This document shows positions 25,308 through 34,490 of a stretch of 64,000 nucleotides of DNA, in pieces. The position numbers and the translations under genes were made by a program. Under the pieces are notes generated by a model, which was not told the origin of the DNA, searched no databases, and was given only the letters and a program-made list of their open reading frames with translations. The stretch is from Haloarcula litorea (GTDB lineage: Archaea > Halobacteriota > Halobacteria > Halobacteriales > Haloarculaceae). The stretch is taken from contig NZ_CP119779.1 in the NCBI RefSeq assembly GCF_029338195.1, positions 3,038,001-3,102,000 of the forward strand, written 5' to 3'. Within the stretch, counting starts at the first letter, position 1, and each line of letters starts with the position of its first letter.

Positions 25308-26182
25308 GGTGTGTGTGTGCCCTCCGTCTGTGTCGTGGTCAGCAGCGTCTCGCCGGGCCGGTCGTCCCAGCGCTCGCGGACCCGCTCTAGGGCGTCGCGG
25401 TCCCCGACGGCGGTGAAGGAGGGGCCGGTGCCCGACAGGGAGACGCCGCCGACCTCCGGCATCGTCTCGACGATGGGGTCGCTGTCGAAGCCCAGCGCCG
25501 CACAGAACGCCAGTCCGTTGACCGTCATCGCGCGCTGGTAGTCGCCGTCGAGCGCGAGGTCCTCGACGAGGCGGGCCATCGGCGCGACCTGCCGGCACCG
25601 CTCGACGTCGGCGTCGGCCGAGAACGACTGCTCGGGCGGCGTCCACACCAGCACGTCCCAGTCCACCTCGTCGCGGGCCAACAGGTCGTCGCTGTCGTTG
25701 TCGGTGACGGTGACGCCGCCCAGCATCGAGGCCGAGGCGTCGTCGAACGCACCGGTGACGGTGACGCCCACGTCGCGGGCGGCCATCACGCCCAACCGGG
25801 CCATGTCCTCGCGGGTCATCCGCTCGGTGGCGTCCAGCGCGTCCAGCGTGGCCATCACCGTCGCGTTCGCGGCGGCGCTGGAGCTCTTGAGCCCGGAGGC
25901 CATCGGCACCTCGCTCTCGGTCCGGACGTGCCCGCCGACGACCGGGGGCTGGCCGACCACCTCGGGGCCGCCGTGTGCGTCGACGACGTACTCGACGCAG
26001 CGCTCGACGAGCCGGGTGTCGGCGTCCTCGGCCTCCGCGACCTCGCCGGTGAACCCTGCCTCGTCGGTCGAGAGCGTCACCGTGGCGGTCGTGTACTCGT
26101 CGATGGCGAACGCCGACCCGCGGCCGGTCGCGAGCGCGTTCAGGACCGTCCCGGCGGCGGGTGCTACTGCCTGACCTTCCAT
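25304..26182 (-). CDS. Archaeal-type shikimate kinase (GHMP family)
   Basis: Phosphorylates shikimate at O3. Archaea use a GHMP-superfamily enzyme in place of bacterial AroK, and this 292-residue protein fits: the ATP motif PMASGLKSSSA is at residues 93-103, N-terminal APAAGTVLNALATGRGSAFAID is the family opening, and SLSGTGPSFTAVG is the C-terminal GHMP block. The start at 26182 (MEGQAVAPA) is chosen by this opening; a longer frame is not supported. Confidence 0.94.
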   Translation of the reverse strand: MEGQAVAPAAGTVLNALATGRGSAFAIDEYTTATVTLSTDEAGFTGEVAEAEDADTRLVERCVEYVVDAHGGPEVVGQPPVVGGHVRTESEVPMASGLKSSSAAANATVMATLDALDATERMTREDMARLGVMAARDVGVTVTGAFDDASASMLGGVTVTDNDSDDLLARDEVDWDVLVWTPPEQSFSADADVERCRQVAPMARLVEDLALDGDYQRAMTVNGLAFCAALGFDSDPIVETMPEVGGVSLSGTGPSFTAVGDRDALERVRERWDDRPGETLLTTTQTEGTHTP

Positions 26183-26282
26183 CGCTCGTGTCTCCCGGCC
26201 GTGACTATTTACCATCTGCGGTCGCGGGCACTCGCGGCCCGACAGCGGGGCGCTTTTGGCCCGCCGGGCGGAACCGGGGGGT

Positions 26283-26741
26283 ATGAGCAGCAACCGTTCG
26301 GACATCGCCCCGGACACGCTCTCGGTCGAACTGACCGAGGACGGCGTCGCCGTCGAGTACCTCGACGGCCGGACCGCGTTCTACCGCGGCGTCCCCCGGA
26401 AGGCCGAGGGGAGCGTCACGACGGCCCCCGGCAAGGACACGCACGTCCTCATCACCGACGGGACCGAGACCTCCGGCATCCTGGTCTACGTCAACGACCT
26501 GCGGACCCACGACGACATCATCGAGTCCTCCGGGGTCGGGCGGGTCGTCCTCGACGACGGCGAGGAGGACGAACTGTTCCCCGGCGTGACGGTCCGGGAC
26601 CACGCGATGCGGGTCGAGGTCGAGGTCGACTTCGACGTGACCGACGGCCGCGTGTTCGTCTTCGAGGAGGACGAGATGGGCGAGCGGAGCCACGAGATCG
26701 TCCCGGAAGGGGAGTCGGACGCGAACGAGCGGAGCGAGTGA
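26283..26741 (+). CDS. Conserved haloarchaeal protein, DUF5796-like
   Basis: A 152-residue acidic protein beginning MSSNRSDIAPDTLSVELTED, with YLDGRTAFYRGVP, KDTHVLITDGTETSGILVYVND and DDGEEDELFPGVTVR, a pattern I associate from memory with the haloarchaeal family DUF5796. It is beta-rich and cytoplasmic; function unknown. Thirty-one bases of its 3' part (26674-26704) are repeated exactly at 26808-26838 beyond its stop. Confidence 0.8.
   Translation: MSSNRSDIAPDTLSVELTEDGVAVEYLDGRTAFYRGVPRKAEGSVTTAPGKDTHVLITDGTETSGILVYVNDLRTHDDIIESSGVGRVVLDDGEEDELFPGVTVRDHAMRVEVEVDFDVTDGRVFVFEEDEMGERSHEIVPEGESDANERSE
26674..26704 (+). repeat. 31-bp direct repeat, copy inside the DUF5796-like gene
   Basis: Encodes the MGERSHEIVP stretch near the C-terminus. 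The identical 31 bases recur at 26808-26838, 134 bases downstream. Confidence 0.85.
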
Positions 26742-26752
26742 GCGGTTTTCGC

Positions 26753-26802
26753 CCACGTTTTTCGAGTCGGGTCGCGCAGCGGCCCGACGCTGAAAAAGGT
26801 GG
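26753..26802 (+). terminator. Long imperfect hairpin after the DUF5796-like gene
   Basis: Three paired blocks: CCAC (26753-26756) with GTGG (26799-26802), TTTTTC (26758-26763) with GAAAAA (26792-26797), and GTCGGG (26766-26771) with CCCGAC (26783-26788), enclosing an 11-base loop. It begins 12 bases after the stop at 26741 and contains a T-run, so it could end transcription; it also sits between the two 31-bp repeats. Confidence 0.45.
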
Positions 26803-26807
26803 TCGGC

Positions 26808-26838
26808 AGATGGGCGAGCGGAGCCACGAGATCGTCCC
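26808..26838 (+). repeat. 31-bp direct repeat, downstream copy
   Basis: Identical to 26674-26704. Read in frame it gives QMGERSHEIVPSTE and then a TAG at 26849-26851, that is, a second gene 3' end without a gene. Confidence 0.85.
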
Positions 26839-26865
26839 GTCGACGGAGTAGTCCCTCTCCTCGGA

Positions 26866-27294
26866 TCACTCCCCGGAGTCGCACACGTTCTCGTTGGTGG
26901 TGTGGAGGACGGCGAGGTGCCCGCTTGGGTCCACGTTCACCTGAACGCCGAGACAGGCGGGGTAGTCGAGCTCGGCGGGATCGACCGTCCGCCAGTCGCC
27001 CCCCGACAGTCGGGCGCTGACGGTGAACTGCCCCGGCGTGTCGGGCCACGTCCGCTCCGGTTCGACACCGGGGGCGGTGTCGTCGTCCGGGTCGTCCGGG
27101 GCGACCTCGTAGGCCCGCTCGTGGACGGTCTCGCCGTCCCAGCGGACCCGGAACTCGACCGTGTGGCGCTCGTCGTCCCGGTTCACGATCCCCACGTCGC
27201 CGAGGCGGGTCGTCCCGTCCTCGGTGACGGCGGAGAGGCAGCCGGCGGTGCCGGCGAGGAGGGCGGTCGTGGAGAGCAATCGGCGGCGGCGCAT
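26866..27294 (-). CDS. Exported Tat lipoprotein of unknown function
   Basis: A 142-residue protein starting MRRRRLLSTTALLAGTAGC, a twin-arginine signal with lipobox LAGTAGC (lipidated Cys about residue 19). The mature part is a small beta-sandwich-like domain (VGIVNRDDERHTVEFRVRWDG) with a Cys late in the chain (YPACLGVQ and NVCDSGE) that may form a disulfide. It resembles the small immunoglobulin-like exported proteins common in haloarchaea. Monocistronic. Confidence 0.75.
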   Translation of the reverse strand: MRRRRLLSTTALLAGTAGCLSAVTEDGTTRLGDVGIVNRDDERHTVEFRVRWDGETVHERAYEVAPDDPDDDTAPGVEPERTWPDTPGQFTVSARLSGGDWRTVDPAELDYPACLGVQVNVDPSGHLAVLHTTNENVCDSGE

Positions 27295-27390
27295 CCGTCT
27301 GCGGGCCTGCGCGCGCTGCCGGCAAGTGCTTTGTCCGTGCGAGTGACCCGGCGGTTCCGTCGTCGGGCTACCGGCCTCGGAAACGCGGGG

Positions 27391-27525
27391 TCACTGGATG
27401 TACGACGGGTCCTCGTCGTCGCAGTTGGACTCGTGCTGCCGTGCGTCGCTCTCGTCGTCGAACATGAGGCCACAGGTCTCGCACTTGTACCAGGTCATCT
27501 CGTCGCGCTCTGTGGTGACCACCAT
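27391..27525 (-). CDS. Small zinc-finger protein, 44 residues
   Basis: The 44-residue frame [19 protein letters not shown]... keeps C-x2-C, then His and Cys ([21 protein letters not shown]), the spacing of a C2H2/C2HC-like zinc finger. I recall this as a small conserved haloarchaeal family (DUF7128-like, from memory). Haloarchaeal zinc-finger microproteins of this size often affect gene control, but nothing specific can be read here. The start at 27525 has the usual ACC-ATG context. Confidence 0.78.
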   Translation of the reverse strand: MVVTTERDEMTWYKCETCGLMFDDESDARQHESNCDDEDPSYIQ

Positions 27526-27610
27526 ACGTGACGGTCGGACGGCCGAGCCTATATTGTTTTCCCGCGACAGGACGGGAACCCTCAAGAGGGCCGGACGGCT
27601 AGCGGGCGGT

Positions 27611-29737
27611 ATGAGCGGGGCCAGCGACGACGGGATCGAACTGACGGTCGAGGGCGCGCACAAGCGCGACGCGGGGCGGGGCATCGCGCGCCTGCCCGAG
27701 TCCGCCCGCAGCGAGCTGGGGGTGCTCTCGGGCTCGCCGGTCATCGTCGAGGGCGACCGGATGACCGTGGTGAAGGTCTGGCCGGGCGACGACGATCCCG
27801 GCGTCGTCCGCATCGACTCGGACACGCGGGCCAACGCGGGCGTCAACATCGGCGACACGGTGCGGGTGCGAGCGGGCTCGGTCGACGGGGCGGCGTCGGT
27901 GACGCTCCGGCCGGCGGAGCAACTGCCCGGCACCGAGGACTACGAGCACCTGGTCCGGACCCGGCTGGTCGACCAGCTCGTCCAGCCCGGCGAGCGGACC
28001 CACATCGACGGGCTGGGGACGTTCCTCGTGGAGGCGACCGACCCCGACGGCCCGGTCCGGATCTCGAGCGACACCGACGTGACCGTCCGGCCGCGGCGTG
28101 AGGGCGGGTCGGGAACGGGGTCGGAGAGCGCTGCCGGCGGCGGCAGCGTTTCGACGAACCCACAGACCGGCGAGACCGAAACCGGCGTCAGCTACGAGGA
28201 CATCGGCGGGCTGGACGAGGAACTGGACCGCATCCGCGAGATGATCGAGCTGCCGCTGGCCGAGCCCGAGGAGTTCCGCCGGCTGGGGATCGACCCGCCC
28301 AGCGGCGTCCTCCTCTTCGGCCCGCCGGGCACCGGCAAGACGCTCATCGCCCGCGCCGTCGCCAACGAGGTCGACGCCCACTTCGACACCATCTCCGGGC
28401 CGGAGATCATGTCGAAGTACAAGGGCGAGAGCGAGGAGCGCCTGCGGGAGGCGTTCGACGAGGCCGAGCGGAACGCCCCGGCGATCCTGTTCGTCGACGA
28501 GATCGACTCCATCGCCGGGTCCCGCGACGAGGACGCCGACATGGAGAACCGCGTCGTCGCCCAGCTCCTGACGCTGATGGACGGCCTCGAGGACAGGGGC
28601 CGGGTGGTCGTCATCGGCGCGACCAACCGCGTCGACGCCGTCGACCCCGCGTTGCGCCGGGGCGGTCGCTTCGATCGCGAGATCGAGATCGGGGTCCCCG
28701 ACGAGGGCGGCCGGCGGGAGATCCTCGACGTCCACACGCGGGACATGCCGATCGCCGACGACGTGGACCTGGACCGGCTCGCCGCACAGACCCACGGCTT
28801 CGTCGGGGCGGACCTGGCGTCGCTGACGACGGAGGCGGCGATGTCGGCGCTCCGGGCCGACCGCGAGGACGCCGAGGTCGCCGGGTCGGACTTCGACACG
28901 GCGCTGGCGACGGTCGAACCCAGCGCGATGCGGGAGTACGTCGCCGAGTCGCCGACGGTCACGTTCGACGACGTGGGCGGGCTCGGCGAGGTCAAGCAGA
29001 CGCTGACCGAGAGCATCGAGTGGCCGCTGGCCTACGGCGACCTGTTCGCGGCGACGAACACCGACCCACCCAGCGGCATCCTGCTGTACGGTCCCCCGGG
29101 GACCGGGAAGACGCTGCTGGCGCGGGCCGTCGCCGGCGAGAGCGACGTGAACTTCATCCACGTCGCCGGCCCCGAGATCATGGACCGCTACGTCGGCGAG
29201 AGCGAGGAGGCCGTCAGGGAGCTGTTCGAGCGCGCCCGACAGACCGCGCCGAGCATCATCTTCCTCGACGAGATCGACGCCATCGCCGGCCAGCGCGGCG
29301 CGGGCGGCAACGAGGTGACAGAGCGGGTCGTCTCCCAGCTGCTCGCGGAGCTGGACGGGATCACGGAGAACCCGAACGTGATCGTGCTGGCGGCGACGAA
29401 CCGCCGTGGTGCCATCGACGACGCCTTGTTGCGCCCGGGCCGCCTCGAACAGCATGTCGAGGTGCCGGACCCCGACGAGGACGCTCGCGCGGAGATCATC
29501 GCGGTCCACAGCGAGGGCAAGCCCCTCGACGACGACGTCGACCTCGACGCGCTCGCGGCGGAGACGGAGGGCCTCTCGGGGGCGGAGATCGAGGCCGTGG
29601 TCCGCGAGGCGTCGATGCTGGCCATCCGCGAGGCCGCCGACGAGATGGGTCCCGAGGAGGCCAGCGAGCGGGCCGACGAAGTGACCATCGGAGCCGAGCA
29701 GTTCGAGCGCGCACTCCGCCGGGAGCGCGAGCGCTGA
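27611..29737 (+). CDS. CDC48/p97-family AAA ATPase
   Basis: A 708-residue protein unfoldase with the CDC48 N-domain (about 5-185) and two AAA modules. D1 has Walker A GPPGTGKT at 237-244 and Walker B ILFVDEID (D296/E297); D2 has GPPGTGKT at 494-501 and IIFLDEID (D553/E554). A Gly/Ser-rich insert joins the N-domain to D1. The C-terminus stops soon after D2, so it is somewhat short for the family. It probably extracts and unfolds substrates for the proteasome, whose genes are not here. The start at 27611 is set by the N-domain. Confidence 0.95.
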   Translation: MSGASDDGIELTVEGAHKRDAGRGIARLPESARSELGVLSGSPVIVEGDRMTVVKVWPGDDDPGVVRIDSDTRANAGVNIGDTVRVRAGSVDGAASVTLRPAEQLPGTEDYEHLVRTRLVDQLVQPGERTHIDGLGTFLVEATDPDGPVRISSDTDVTVRPRREGGSGTGSESAAGGGSVSTNPQTGETETGVSYEDIGGLDEELDRIREMIELPLAEPEEFRRLGIDPPSGVLLFGPPGTGKTLIARAVANEVDAHFDTISGPEIMSKYKGESEERLREAFDEAERNAPAILFVDEIDSIAGSRDEDADMENRVVAQLLTLMDGLEDRGRVVVIGATNRVDAVDPALRRGGRFDREIEIGVPDEGGRREILDVHTRDMPIADDVDLDRLAAQTHGFVGADLASLTTEAAMSALRADREDAEVAGSDFDTALATVEPSAMREYVAESPTVTFDDVGGLGEVKQTLTESIEWPLAYGDLFAATNTDPPSGILLYGPPGTGKTLLARAVAGESDVNFIHVAGPEIMDRYVGESEEAVRELFERARQTAPSIIFLDEIDAIAGQRGAGGNEVTERVVSQLLAELDGITENPNVIVLAATNRRGAIDDALLRPGRLEQHVEVPDPDEDARAEIIAVHSEGKPLDDDVDLDALAAETEGLSGAEIEAVVREASMLAIREAADEMGPEEASERADEVTIGAEQFERALRRERER

Positions 29738-29811
29738 CGGTCGGTGGGCGCGGGGGGTCCTCTGGTACCGAGTGACGCACGACTTTTGTCCGTGGATGGC
29801 GAACGTCGACT

Positions 29812-31347
29812 ATGGCGCTCCAACAGCCCGACGTGTTCGGACACTACATCGGCGGCGAGTGGACCGACGGCGACGGGACGGCGACGTTCGAGTCGGTCGA
29901 CCCCGCGACCGGCGAGACCCTCGCCACGGTCAGTCGCGGCACACCCGAGGACGTACAGCGGGCGGTCTCGGCCGCCGAGGCGGCACAGGAGGAGTGGCAG
30001 GCCCTCTCGTACATCGACCGCGCGGAGTACCTCTGGGACGTCTACCACGAGCTCCGCGATCGGACCGACGAGCTCGGCGAGGTCGTCACCCGCGAGTGCG
30101 GCAAGGAGATCTCCGAGGGGCGGGCCGACGTGGTCGAGGCCTACCACATGGTCGAACTCGCGGCGAGCAACGCCCGCCGGCCACACGGCGACGTGGTCCC
30201 CTCCGAGGTGGCAAGCAAGGACGCCTACATGCGGCGCAGCCCCAGCGGCGTCGTCGGCTGTATCACGCCCTGGAACTTCCCGGTGGCCATCCCCTACTGG
30301 CACATGGCGATCTCGCTGGTCGAGGGCAACACCGTCGTCTGGAAGCCCGCCGAGCAGACGCCGTGGTGCGGGCAGATCGTCGCGGAGATGTTCGCGGACG
30401 CCGGGATCCCCGACGGCGTGTTCAACCTCGTGCAGGGGTACGGCGACGCCGGCAACGCCGTCGTCGAGGACGACCGAGTCGACACGGTGCTGTTCACCGG
30501 CAGCGCCGAGGTCGGCCACCGCGTCGACGAGAAGATCGGCGGCCGCCCCGGCCGGAACGCCTGCTGTGAGATGGGCGGGAAGAACAGCGTCGTCGTCACG
30601 GGCGAGGCCGATATGGATATTGCCCTCCACTCGGCGGTGATGTCGAGCTTCAAGACGACCGGCCAGCGGTGCGTCTCCTCCGAGCGGCTGATCGTCCACA
30701 CGGACGTCTACGAGGAGTTCAAGTCGGAGTTCGTCGACCTCGCCGAACGCGTCGCGGTCGGGGACCCGCTCTCCGAGGAGACGTTTATGGGGCCGCTGGC
30801 CGACGCCGACCAGGTCGAGAAGTTCGGCCGCTACAACGAGATGGTCCGGGGGTCCGACGACGCGACGGTCCTGGTCGACCGGGAGGACCTCGACGCCGAG
30901 GAGATCCCCGACGGGGCCGACGACGGCTACTGGGTCGGCCCGTTCGTCTACGAGGTCGACGCCGACACCGACCTCGCGCCGTTCTACGAGGAGGTGTTCG
31001 GGCCACACGTCGCGCTGGTCGAGTACGAGGGCGACGTCGAGCGCGCCGTCGAGATCCAGAACGACACGGACTACGGCCTCGCGGGCGCGATCGTCTCCGA
31101 CGACTACCGGGAGCTGAACTACTACCGCGACCACGCCGAACTGGGCCTGGCCTACGCGAACCTCCCGTGTATCGGGGCCGAGGTCCAACTGCCGTTCGGC
31201 GGCGTCAAGCAGTCCGGCAGCGGCCCGCCCCACGCCCGCGAGGTCATCGAGGCGGTGACGGAGCGGACAGCGTGGACGCTCAACAACAGTCGCGACATCG
31301 AGATGGCCCAGGGGCTCTCTGCGGACATCAAGACCGGCGACGACTGA
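29812..31347 (+). CDS. NAD(P)-dependent aldehyde dehydrogenase
   Basis: A 511-residue ALDH-superfamily enzyme. The oxyanion Asn is in CITPWNFPVAIP, the general base E253 is in EMGGKNS, and the catalytic thiol C287 is in TGQRCVSSER; FTGSAEVG binds the cofactor. The form resembles the piperideine-6-carboxylate/alpha-aminoadipic semialdehyde or ketoglutaric semialdehyde group, but the substrate is not determined. It is monocistronic and is followed by a perfect palindrome at 31382-31403. Confidence 0.93.
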   Translation: MALQQPDVFGHYIGGEWTDGDGTATFESVDPATGETLATVSRGTPEDVQRAVSAAEAAQEEWQALSYIDRAEYLWDVYHELRDRTDELGEVVTRECGKEISEGRADVVEAYHMVELAASNARRPHGDVVPSEVASKDAYMRRSPSGVVGCITPWNFPVAIPYWHMAISLVEGNTVVWKPAEQTPWCGQIVAEMFADAGIPDGVFNLVQGYGDAGNAVVEDDRVDTVLFTGSAEVGHRVDEKIGGRPGRNACCEMGGKNSVVVTGEADMDIALHSAVMSSFKTTGQRCVSSERLIVHTDVYEEFKSEFVDLAERVAVGDPLSEETFMGPLADADQVEKFGRYNEMVRGSDDATVLVDREDLDAEEIPDGADDGYWVGPFVYEVDADTDLAPFYEEVFGPHVALVEYEGDVERAVEIQNDTDYGLAGAIVSDDYRELNYYRDHAELGLAYANLPCIGAEVQLPFGGVKQSGSGPPHAREVIEAVTERTAWTLNNSRDIEMAQGLSADIKTGDD

Positions 31348-31381
31348 GTCGCCGAAAGGCGAGAGGCGGGCCGAGGTGGTG

Positions 31382-31403
31382 GGAGGCTGTCCGGACAGCC
31401 TCC
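31382..31403. repeat. Perfect 22-bp palindrome after the aldehyde dehydrogenase gene
   Basis: GGAGGCTGTCC (31382-31392) is followed directly by its exact reverse complement (31393-31403), with no spacer. It starts 34 bases past the stop at 31347. It may be a protein-binding site or part of a 3'-end signal; no T-run follows on the plus strand. Confidence 0.8.
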
Positions 31404-31508
31404 GGCGGACGAGCGACGCCGTGTGGCCGAGCAGCGAGACGGGCTGTGTCACCGGCGTCGACGTGAAAAGCGTCTCTGCCGGTAGTCACCAGTGAGTGTT
31501 CCACGAAC

Positions 31509-31514
31509 AAAAAA
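31509..31514 (-). terminator. T-run terminator for the DUF4349 gene
   Basis: On the minus strand six T residues begin 8 bases after the stop codon at 31522. Archaeal transcription ends at such U-tracts without needing a hairpin. Confidence 0.5.
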
Positions 31515-31521
31515 GACCCGG

Positions 31522-32529
31522 TCAGGTGTCGCCGTCGACCGGCTCGTCGTCCACCTCGGCGTCCTCGCTCTCCGCGTCGGCGTCGGTCGCCGCCTCCGCC
31601 TGTGCGTCGTTCACCTCGGCGTCGCCGTCGCTACCGACCAGCGGAAGCGAGCGACCCGAGAGGAGTCGCCGGAGCCCGTAGGCCGGGACGGCGAGCACGC
31701 CGAGCCACGGCGCGGCGGCGACCAGCGTCACCAGCGCCGACCGCCCGAAGATGTACACGTCGGTGACCGAGCCCAGGAACACCGCCGTCAGCGACTGCTC
31801 GTGGTACTGGGTGCGGATCTGATCGGGTCCGGGGTCCGGTTCCCGAAGCTCCACGCGCAGCGTCGAGTACGCCACCTTCCGTTCGAGCGAGCGTTTCTGG
31901 GCCTGCAGTCGCTCGATCTGTCCCTGGACCTCCGAGAGCTCCTCCTCGATCCGGAGCAGTTCCTCGGTCCCGTTGGCCTCCTCGTAGAAGGTCCGGAGCC
32001 TGCTCCGGCGCTCCCGGAGGTTCTCCAGGCGGGCCTCCAGGTCGACGAGTTGGTCGGTCACGTCCTCGGTCTCGGTCTCCTCGCTCAGGACGGTGCCCTC
32101 GTCGGCCACGTCGTCCTGGAGTTCGCCGTAGTCCTCGCTGGGCACCCGGAGGACGACGTAGCCGGTGGTCCAGGTCGTGTTCCCGGTGCGGTGGAGCCGC
32201 TGGCTCGACCCGGCGACGAAGCCGCCGTACTGCCGCGTCTGCCCCGCCAGCGCGGCCCGGCTGTCCGAGAAGTTCTCGACTTCGACGACCATGTGACCCC
32301 GCTTGATGATCGACCGCTGCTGTGCGGCGACGTCGGCCTGGGCCGTGCCGCCCCCGTCCCCGCCGTCACCCGCCTGATCGGCCGACTGCTGTCGCGCCCC
32401 GCCGCCGTCGGCCGCGCCGGCCGACAACTGTGCGCCGTCGCCGCCACCGCCCGCGTTGCTTCCCATCCCGGCACACCCAGCCAGCAACAGCAACGTCGCG
32501 ACCGCCAGGACTCTGGTCGTGGTGGACAT
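31522..32529 (-). CDS. DUF4349-type membrane-anchored lipoprotein
   Basis: A 335-residue exported protein. The N-terminus ends in a lipobox LLLAGCAG, a Gly/Ala-rich linker follows, then the DUF4349 domain with SIIKRGHMVVEVENFSDS and YVVLRVPSEDYGEL, a long coiled coil (about 150-215), and a C-terminal membrane helix pair (PWLGVLAVPAYGLRRLL) before an acidic tail. The domain resembles bacterial putative sensor or anti-sigma-like proteins; function unknown. The start at 32529 gives the signal sequence. Confidence 0.86.
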   Translation of the reverse strand: MSTTTRVLAVATLLLLAGCAGMGSNAGGGGDGAQLSAGAADGGGARQQSADQAGDGGDGGGTAQADVAAQQRSIIKRGHMVVEVENFSDSRAALAGQTRQYGGFVAGSSQRLHRTGNTTWTTGYVVLRVPSEDYGELQDDVADEGTVLSEETETEDVTDQLVDLEARLENLRERRSRLRTFYEEANGTEELLRIEEELSEVQGQIERLQAQKRSLERKVAYSTLRVELREPDPGPDQIRTQYHEQSLTAVFLGSVTDVYIFGRSALVTLVAAAPWLGVLAVPAYGLRRLLSGRSLPLVGSDGDAEVNDAQAEAATDADAESEDAEVDDEPVDGDT

Positions 32530-32609
32530 GAACACCAGTCGATTTCGGACGCGATGGTATAGCCGCGACGGACGCTCAAAACGATTTTTGTGTGAAAGAG
32601 CGGCTGAAC

Positions 32610-33422
32610 TTATCGGGTTCGACGGTCCTCCAGCGCGGGGAACTCCTCGCGGACCGAGGCGACCCGGGCGGGGTCGACTTCGGCCGTCACCAGCGCCGGT
32701 TCGTCGCCCGAGCTGGCCAGCGCCGTCCCCCAGGGATCGTACACCGTCGACCGGCCCAGCAGTTCGTCGTCCTCGAACGTCCCGACGCCGTTGGCCGCGG
32801 CGACGTAGAGGAGGTTCTCGACCGCCCGCGTCCGCGGGAACAGCCGCCAGTGCTCGACGCGGGGGTAGGGCCACGCGCTGGGCACGAGCGCCAGCGTCAC
32901 CCCGCGGTCGACCAGACCGCGGTACAGCTCCGGGAAGCGAAGGTCGTAGCAGGTGGTGATCCCGATCGTGAACCCTTCGAACTCGACGGTGGGGACGCGC
33001 TCGCCCGGCACGAGGAGCTCGGACTCGGCGGAGCCGTAGCCGAACAGGTGGTGTTTGCGGTAGACCGCCCGGCGCTCGCCGTCGCGGTCGAAGAACACCG
33101 CGGTGTTGGCCAGGCCGTCCTCGGCCGGGACCGGCTCGCCCGCGTCGGCGCTGGCGGCCAGGTCCTCGACGATACTGCCGGCGAGCACGCCCACGCCCTC
33201 GGCGGCGGCCGTCTCCCGCAGACCGGTCAGCGACTCGCCGTCCAGCGGCTCGGCGTTGCGCGCGTAGCTCTCGAACGCGAAGTAGCCGACGGTGAACAGC
33301 TCCGGGAGGACGACGAGGTCCGCCCCGTCGGCGCTCGCCCGCTCGACGGCGTCGACGGCCCGGTCGACGTTGCCCGCCACGTCGGCGGGCCGGACCTCGA
33401 TCTGTGCGAGCGAGAGCCTCAT
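32610..33422 (-). CDS. Carbon-nitrogen hydrolase (nitrilase superfamily)
   Basis: A 270-residue amidase-fold enzyme. The Glu-Lys-Cys triad is E41 (VVLPELF), K123 (YRKHHLFGYG) and C158 (TTCYDLRFPEL). The last motif, YDLRFPELYR, is that of omega-amidase/Nit2-like and deaminated-glutathione amidase enzymes, so amide hydrolysis of a small keto-acid amide is likely, though the substrate is not shown. The ATG overlaps the stop of the SRPBCC gene by four bases, indicating coupled translation. Confidence 0.92.
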   Translation of the reverse strand: MRLSLAQIEVRPADVAGNVDRAVDAVERASADGADLVVLPELFTVGYFAFESYARNAEPLDGESLTGLRETAAAEGVGVLAGSIVEDLAASADAGEPVPAEDGLANTAVFFDRDGERRAVYRKHHLFGYGSAESELLVPGERVPTVEFEGFTIGITTCYDLRFPELYRGLVDRGVTLALVPSAWPYPRVEHWRLFPRTRAVENLLYVAAANGVGTFEDDELLGRSTVYDPWGTALASSGDEPALVTAEVDPARVASVREEFPALEDRRTR

Positions 33423-33850
33423 GCTTCGACTTCGAGGTGATCCCGGAGAGCTGCTTCGAGGTTGTCCATCTCGTCGTCGAGGTTCCGCTTGAAGAACCGC
33501 TCGACGCCGGGGAGCTTCCCGTCGACGACGAAGCGGTTGACCAGTCGAGTCCCGCCGCCATCGGTCGGTTCGAGTTCGTGTTCCCCCTGGACCTGCATCA
33601 CCTTCGACCGGCCGACGAACCGGACGTACTCCGGCTCCCGGCGCTCGACGTCTCTGGTCTCGACGGTGATGGTCCGGTCGACGATGGGGATGGGCAGCGA
33701 GAGCTGCCAGGTCCCCTCGTGGTCGTCGTTCGTCTCCCAGTCCTCGACGACGCTGATGGGACGGGCGCGGTTGTCGGGGTCGGCGATGAACTCCCAGACT
33801 CGCTCGGGCGGTGCCGACACGGTCATCGTCCGCTCGACCCGTACAGTCAT
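33419..33850 (-). CDS. SRPBCC/START-like ligand-binding protein
   Basis: A 143-residue helix-grip protein opening VERTMTVSAPPERVWEFIADPDN, the standard start of polyketide cyclase/SRPBCC proteins, with QVQGEHELEPTDGGGTRLVNRFVVDG later. It would hold a hydrophobic ligand in a deep pocket; the ligand is unknown. It is cotranscribed with the nitrilase gene by an ATGA overlap. The start at 33850 (MTVRVERT) is preferred to a longer frame. Confidence 0.88.
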   Translation of the reverse strand: MTVRVERTMTVSAPPERVWEFIADPDNRARPISVVEDWETNDDHEGTWQLSLPIPIVDRTITVETRDVERREPEYVRFVGRSKVMQVQGEHELEPTDGGGTRLVNRFVVDGKLPGVERFFKRNLDDEMDNLEAALRDHLEVEA

Positions 33851-33888
33851 ACCAGTGGTTGGGGTCCCCGCTCGAATGAATCCACCGA

Positions 33889-34113
33889 CTAGCTGGTGGT
33901 CACGCGCCAGGTCGTCGACCGAGCGCGGCCCCACTTCTCGATCTCCACCTCGTCGGCCTCCTCGGCGAGTCGGGGGAGTCGGGCACCGACCTGCTTCGAC
34001 GAGAGGCCGATCTGGGAGGCGATGTTCTTCGCGCGGAAGTAGCTCTCCCCACGGGACACCTGGTCGCGGAGGAACTCCAGGATGCGCCGGTCCTCCTCAC
34101 TGAACTCGCCCAT
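33889..34113 (-). CDS. Small winged-helix DNA-binding protein
   Basis: A 74-residue protein. EEDRRILEFLRDQVSRGESYFRAKNIASQIGLSSKQVGARL is a compact winged helix-turn-helix; WGRARSTTWRV is the wing or last strand. It fits small haloarchaeal HTH families (DUF7123-like, from memory). It would bind DNA as a dimer; no target is evident. It is followed at 38 bases by the SRPBCC gene on the same strand. Confidence 0.8.
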   Translation of the reverse strand: MGEFSEEDRRILEFLRDQVSRGESYFRAKNIASQIGLSSKQVGARLPRLAEEADEVEIEKWGRARSTTWRVTTS

Positions 34114-34161
34114 ATCCGAGCTACGTGTTCTGTGTTATTAACGGTTCGTCTTGCGCGCGCC

Positions 34162-34389
34162 TCAGGCGTCGTAGGCGTGGACGGCGACGATCGCGAGACA
34201 CGCGCCGAAGACGGCGACGCCGAACGCGATCCCGCTGTTGGCGAGCAGGCCCGTCGTCTCCAGTTCCTGTGCGTGCCGTATCGCGTAGGTGTAGCTCGTG
34301 ATCCCGGTCACGGCGGCACCGGCGACGGCGACGAGCCCGAACAGCAGTCCCAGTCCGAGCCCCATATCGGTGTGCGACTCCGTAGCCAT
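34162..34389 (-). CDS. Small two-helix membrane protein
   Basis: A 75-residue protein with two membrane helices (about 10-30 and 45-70) joined by a short loop containing IRHAQELETTG. No family assignment can be defended. The ATG at 34389 sits in the normal context and the frame has the usual third-position GC bias. Confidence 0.7.
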   Translation of the reverse strand: MATESHTDMGLGLGLLFGLVAVAGAAVTGITSYTYAIRHAQELETTGLLANSGIAFGVAVFGACLAIVAVHAYDA

Positions 34390-34490
34390 ACCCCGATCTA
34401 TCGGAGTCGCGCACTTAGTTCATTCGGGCTGGCTCGCCGCCCTCGGCCGAGCCACAGGGCATTTACCACATACTGAGAAACGGGCAACCG

